Assembly (NCBI GenBank): GCA_000711775.1
Contig: ARYC01001548.1
Location: forward strand, 20,670-84,669
Direction of reading: 5' to 3'
DNA from: Oxytricha trifallax
Lineage: Eukaryota > Ciliophora > Spirotrichea > Sporadotrichida > Oxytrichidae
DNA length: 64,000 nucleotides
The translations under genes and the position numbers were made by a program. This document shows, piece after piece, positions 61,176-64,000 of this stretch. The notes under the pieces are model-generated. The model saw only the letters and a list, made by a program, of their open reading frames with translations. It was not told the DNA's origin and did not search any database. Position 1 is the stretch's first letter, and every line of letters starts with the position of its first letter.

Positions 61176-62715
61176 ATGGTATCGTTATTTAAAGAAGACT
61201 AAAAAGATGTGCGAGAACACCTCCTAGATCTCTACCTTGACGTGAAAGTCAGATCCAATGACGAGGTAATTTATGCAATTTCATTTTCAAAAATATATAT
61301 AATTTCAAACTCCCATTGTTACCCATTCAATTTTAATCAATCCAAATGTACAGTTAAATCAGCTGGATGATAATAAACTAGCTGAGGAAAGGCAGAAATT
61401 AAGAAATGTAGCTTCTAAGGTCATTATTGATTACATTCGCTCATCCATTGAAATATTGCTTAATTTGAAGAATGAGGACTTACCTGGAGGGGGCAATAAT
61501 GGTAGTTCATCTAATAATCAACATGGCTTCAATATTCAAAATTCTTAATACTTTTTATAATTTAAATAAGATAATAGAAAGGAAAAGAGTTGGTTGTCGC
61601 TATTTTAATATTATTTTTTGTTTAAATTATATAAATTTCAATATCAGTGAAAGCCTTCACAATATATCGATAAATTCCTCATAATCTAACGTCATGATGA
61701 AATTCAGTAAGTCCCATTATATAGACACATTTAAATCTATGATTGTTTATTATCTTATGCTATACAAAATGTGTCCTCTATTCTATAAAATCTATAAATT
61801 ATAGTATTATTTTTATTACTACCCCTGAATCACTCCCTAAAAAATTTTATGATATTTTTCTATTTTTTTAATAATATAATTTATTATTATGATAAAATTA
61901 CTTATAATTTATTTATTTTAAACAAATCTCTCTGTATATATAAACCGTTTTATGGTTTTAGATAAGAAAAAGGGGTAAAATTAGAAAGGCAGTAATTACA
62001 ATTTGCACTCCCCAGCTGGCAGTTAGAGTGATTACAATCGATTAATGAATCTCAACGATGGAGGGGAAACAAATAAATCTATGATTAGTAATTCAGTTAA
62101 TCACACAACCACATAAATGGGCTATGAAGAATAAATGCAGTAGTATGAAGCTGACATTAGAAATCACATTTCTGTAAGTTTTTAAAAATACCGTGCATTT
62201 AAACAAAATTAATTTTGATAGTTTGATGTTAAATAGTATGTTTCTTATAGATTGAGTAACAACTAAAAATCTACATTGACAATTTGAAATACAAAATGGA
62301 GTGTGACGAGAAAGAGCTTATAAAAAAAGAGCAGCAATTCAACGAATAAATCTCTCAACTTTAAAAGGACAAAGCCAGATTGGATGAGCTTATGAGTTTG
62401 AAAGATAAAGACCTCGATACTTGCAAAGATGAAATTAAATTGTTAAAAGATCAAATCACAAGCATCGAAACTAAAAATGAAAAAATGCGGAAAGAAACTT
62501 TGCAAGTTGCTGAAAGTAAATTCAAGATTCAGATGTCATAGATGCAAGAGGAACTCGATAAATATAAGACTGCCTATCAATCTTAGCATTTAACGAGGTA
62601 ATATAGCAACATGACTGCGTAGAGACCGTTTAACAATCAATTCGAGGGAATTTAATAATCTCAAAACAACAACAATTCAGCAAGTGTAAATGCTTTTTAG
62701 TATTAGACAAGCAAT
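61176..62715 (+). CDS. Coiled-coil protein, interrupted by TBE copy 2
   Basis: Starts MVSLFKEDQKDVREHLLDLY, breaks at about 61266, then resumes NQLDDNKLAEERQKLRNVAS, KVIIDYIRSSIEILLNLKNE and an Asn/Gly-rich stretch. After an AT-rich gap (about 61560-61970) it resumes NYNLHSPAGSQSDYNRLMNL and MQQYEADIRNHIS. A 77 nt intron (62174-62250) is followed by a long coiled coil: IEQQLKIYIDNLKYKMECDE, KELIKKEQQFNEQISQLQKD, DKDLDTCKDEIKLLKDQITS, QMSQMQEELDKYKTAYQSQH. Near its end (NSASVNAFQYQTSNQ) the reading enters the tip of a TBE element at 62716 and meets TGA shortly after. The rest of the gene, if any, lies beyond the transposon. Function unknown; a cytoskeletal or basal-body role would be a guess. 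Confidence 0.7.
62174..62250 (+). other. 77 nt intron in the coiled-coil gene
   Basis: GTAAGT..TTATAG, joining DIRNHIS to IEQQLKIYIDNL in frame. Confidence 0.85.
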
Positions 62716-64000
62716 CAAAACCCCAAAACCCTTTCAGTAGTTTGATTGAGTTTTTGATTGATAAAAGTAGACTATTAGTGCATACTTTATTAGGGTTTTA
62801 ATAGGGTTTATGTAGGTTTAATGTTTAAATATTAATAATTTAAGTGAGTATAATAAGCGAGTTTTTAAAATATTTCACACAAACAAAAACTAACAGTCAT
62901 GTGGCAGTTCTCTGAATTTTATCTTTCTAAGTTGATGTATGATTGTTTCAATAGTTTGTTAATTCTCTTAGCTTGGCTTGATAATAGTTGAGTATGCAAG
63001 TTCTCTGAGACCTCCATTTATTTTATTTTTATCGAGATATTGTTTGATTCTTTGTTTAGAATCTCTCTCACCCCTGCAGCTAAAGTAATCATTTCTTGCC
63101 ATGTCGCTCTCTATTATTTTTACTGCTAGAGCCCAGATATCCCATTAAGTGTCTCCATCTCTCCAATCCTCTCTCTCTCGGAAATATCCAGGAGTGCCGT
63201 ATACATTTCCTTATGCAGAGGCTTACACTCTTTGAGCTCTGTTGAAGTCAATAATATAAACTCTAAGAGGTTGAAAGTTCATCATGATGTTCTCTGGCTT
63301 TAAGTCTCTATCAATATAACCAAGCTTGTGAAGCTCTTCAATCCCCTCAACTATCTGCTATACAATCTAGCTAATTTATCTCTAACATCTATTGTCAGAT
63401 AAGAATTCTCTGTATGTCATTTCAAGTAAAGGAAGCCTGAAGGCTACATGATCTTTACCAAGTAAAATAGCATCAAGCTAGATGATATGCCTACACTCAT
63501 TCAACTTTGCCTTTTAAAGAGCATAATATTCATTAGCAAATTCCATTTGTAACTTGTCATCAGCAAGGAAGTAATTGAAAGGATATGTCTTGTAAGCATA
63601 TTAATCATCAGTAATGACTCTCTTCTCTATTTTATCTTCAAGAGTGAGGTAGCTTTCTAGGCAAGAATCTAAGTCAATAATTTTTAATATAGGAATCTTC
63701 ATCGCCTCTATTTTAACTATGATTTTATTGATCTCAGAGACTGGAATGTTCTTGACTGCTTTCTTCATTTTAATTTACTTCTAGACTTTAACTCTAAGAG
63801 ACTCCACTGGGTTTCTTGATCTTCTCTTTTAGAGGAATCTATTCCCTGTAGGTTCATGAATAAAGACAAAACTTTAACTGTGCTTTTTCTTCAAGTGAAC
63901 TTTGAGGTCTCTTGTAAGAGAATATGGCTTCTCACAGAACTCACAGACATACTTCCCATCTTTCTTTTAATGCTTGAGATATAACCTTGGCATATCGTTG
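62716..64000 (-). mobile_element. TBE transposon copy 2, cut by the window end
   Basis: Begins CAAAACCCCAAAACCC directly after AAT (62713-62715), a preferred TBE target, and shares the terminal repeat with copy 1. Its first gene is the zinc-finger/kinase gene on the minus strand, so copy 2 lies in the opposite orientation to copy 1. It continues past 64000, so the other end and the transposase are not visible. Confidence 0.92.
62875..64000 (-). CDS. TBE 57 kDa-type zinc-finger/kinase protein, intact within the window
   Basis: The minus-strand frame is uninterrupted from the window edge to TGA at 62875-62877. The edge lies within the region aligning with the first zinc finger of copy 1; the second finger (CEFCEKPYSHTRDLKVH) is complete. 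Then VPLESLRVKVQKQIKMKKAV, a linker, and the kinase-like half: AILLGKDHVAFRLPLLEMTY, catalytic loop YIDRDLKPENIMMN, YIIDFNRAQ where DFG would be, YGTPGYFREREDWRDGD and WDIWALAVKIIESD, ending KFRELPHDCQFLFV. The catalytic Asp, Lys and Asn of the loop are kept. DFN replaces DFG, which may still bind metal through the Asp. It differs from copy 1 by having no frameshifts, so it may be functional in the germline or during development. Confidence 0.88.

Noticed and set aside
1-64000. CRISPR array, operons, ribosome binding sites
   Set aside because: No regularly spaced repeats are present, and introns, reassigned stop codons and single-gene units show eukaryotic DNA.

Overview
The window reads as germline (micronuclear) DNA of a hypotrich spirotrich ciliate close to Oxytricha, Tetmemena or Stylonychia. 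Four things point there. TAA and TAG are read as glutamine and TGA is the only stop. Introns are tiny (about 32-80 nt) with GT..AG ends. Many genes are cut by short AT-rich segments bounded by 3-7 bp direct repeats; removing the segment plus one repeat copy restores the frame, as expected for internal eliminated sequences (IESs) between pointers. Finally, one complete and one window-truncated TBE-type transposon have termini made of the hypotrich telomere repeat C4A4C4. All translations were done by hand in the ciliate code, so multi-segment genes have approximate internal structure.

Layout. 1-214 (-) partial CKS1. 1142-3208 (+) Gln/Asn-rich protein. 3324-4680 (-) helical-repeat protein. 4871-7033 (+) AGC protein kinase. 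7260-12576 (-) large coiled-coil protein. 12930-13391 (-) polyQ protein. 13549-15518 and about 16370-18786 (+) two neighbouring cyclic-nucleotide phosphodiesterases, with a small MORN-like fragment between them on the other strand. 19056-25446 (+) HEATR5/LAA1-like HEAT protein. 26118-26690 an unexplained GC-rich island. 26805-28123 (-) ankyrin protein. 28791-31820 (-) TRP-like channel. 32189-32614 a long-palindrome element. 32707-36656 a TBE transposon with AAT target duplication, carrying a broken transposase, a second palindrome element, an antisense WD40 fragment and a broken zinc-finger/kinase gene. 36945-42438 (-) one small gene and two larger genes of unknown family. 42730-45681 (+) multi-pass membrane protein. 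45865-48220 (-) PP2A scaffold subunit A. 48426-52691 (+) Gln/Asn-rich protein. 52974-56852 and 57117-58962 (+) two TPR proteins. 59117-60941 (-) hypothetical protein. 61176-62715 (+) coiled-coil gene interrupted by a second TBE (62716 to the window end).

The genes are independent single-gene units on both strands with AT-rich spacers, as expected where each becomes its own macronuclear nanochromosome; there are no operons. The host genes cover cell-cycle control, phosphorylation, cyclic-nucleotide turnover, membrane traffic and ion flux. The clearest unusual features are the transposon with a captured or nested WD40 fragment, the two near-perfect palindromes, the GC island and the set of resolvable pointers.
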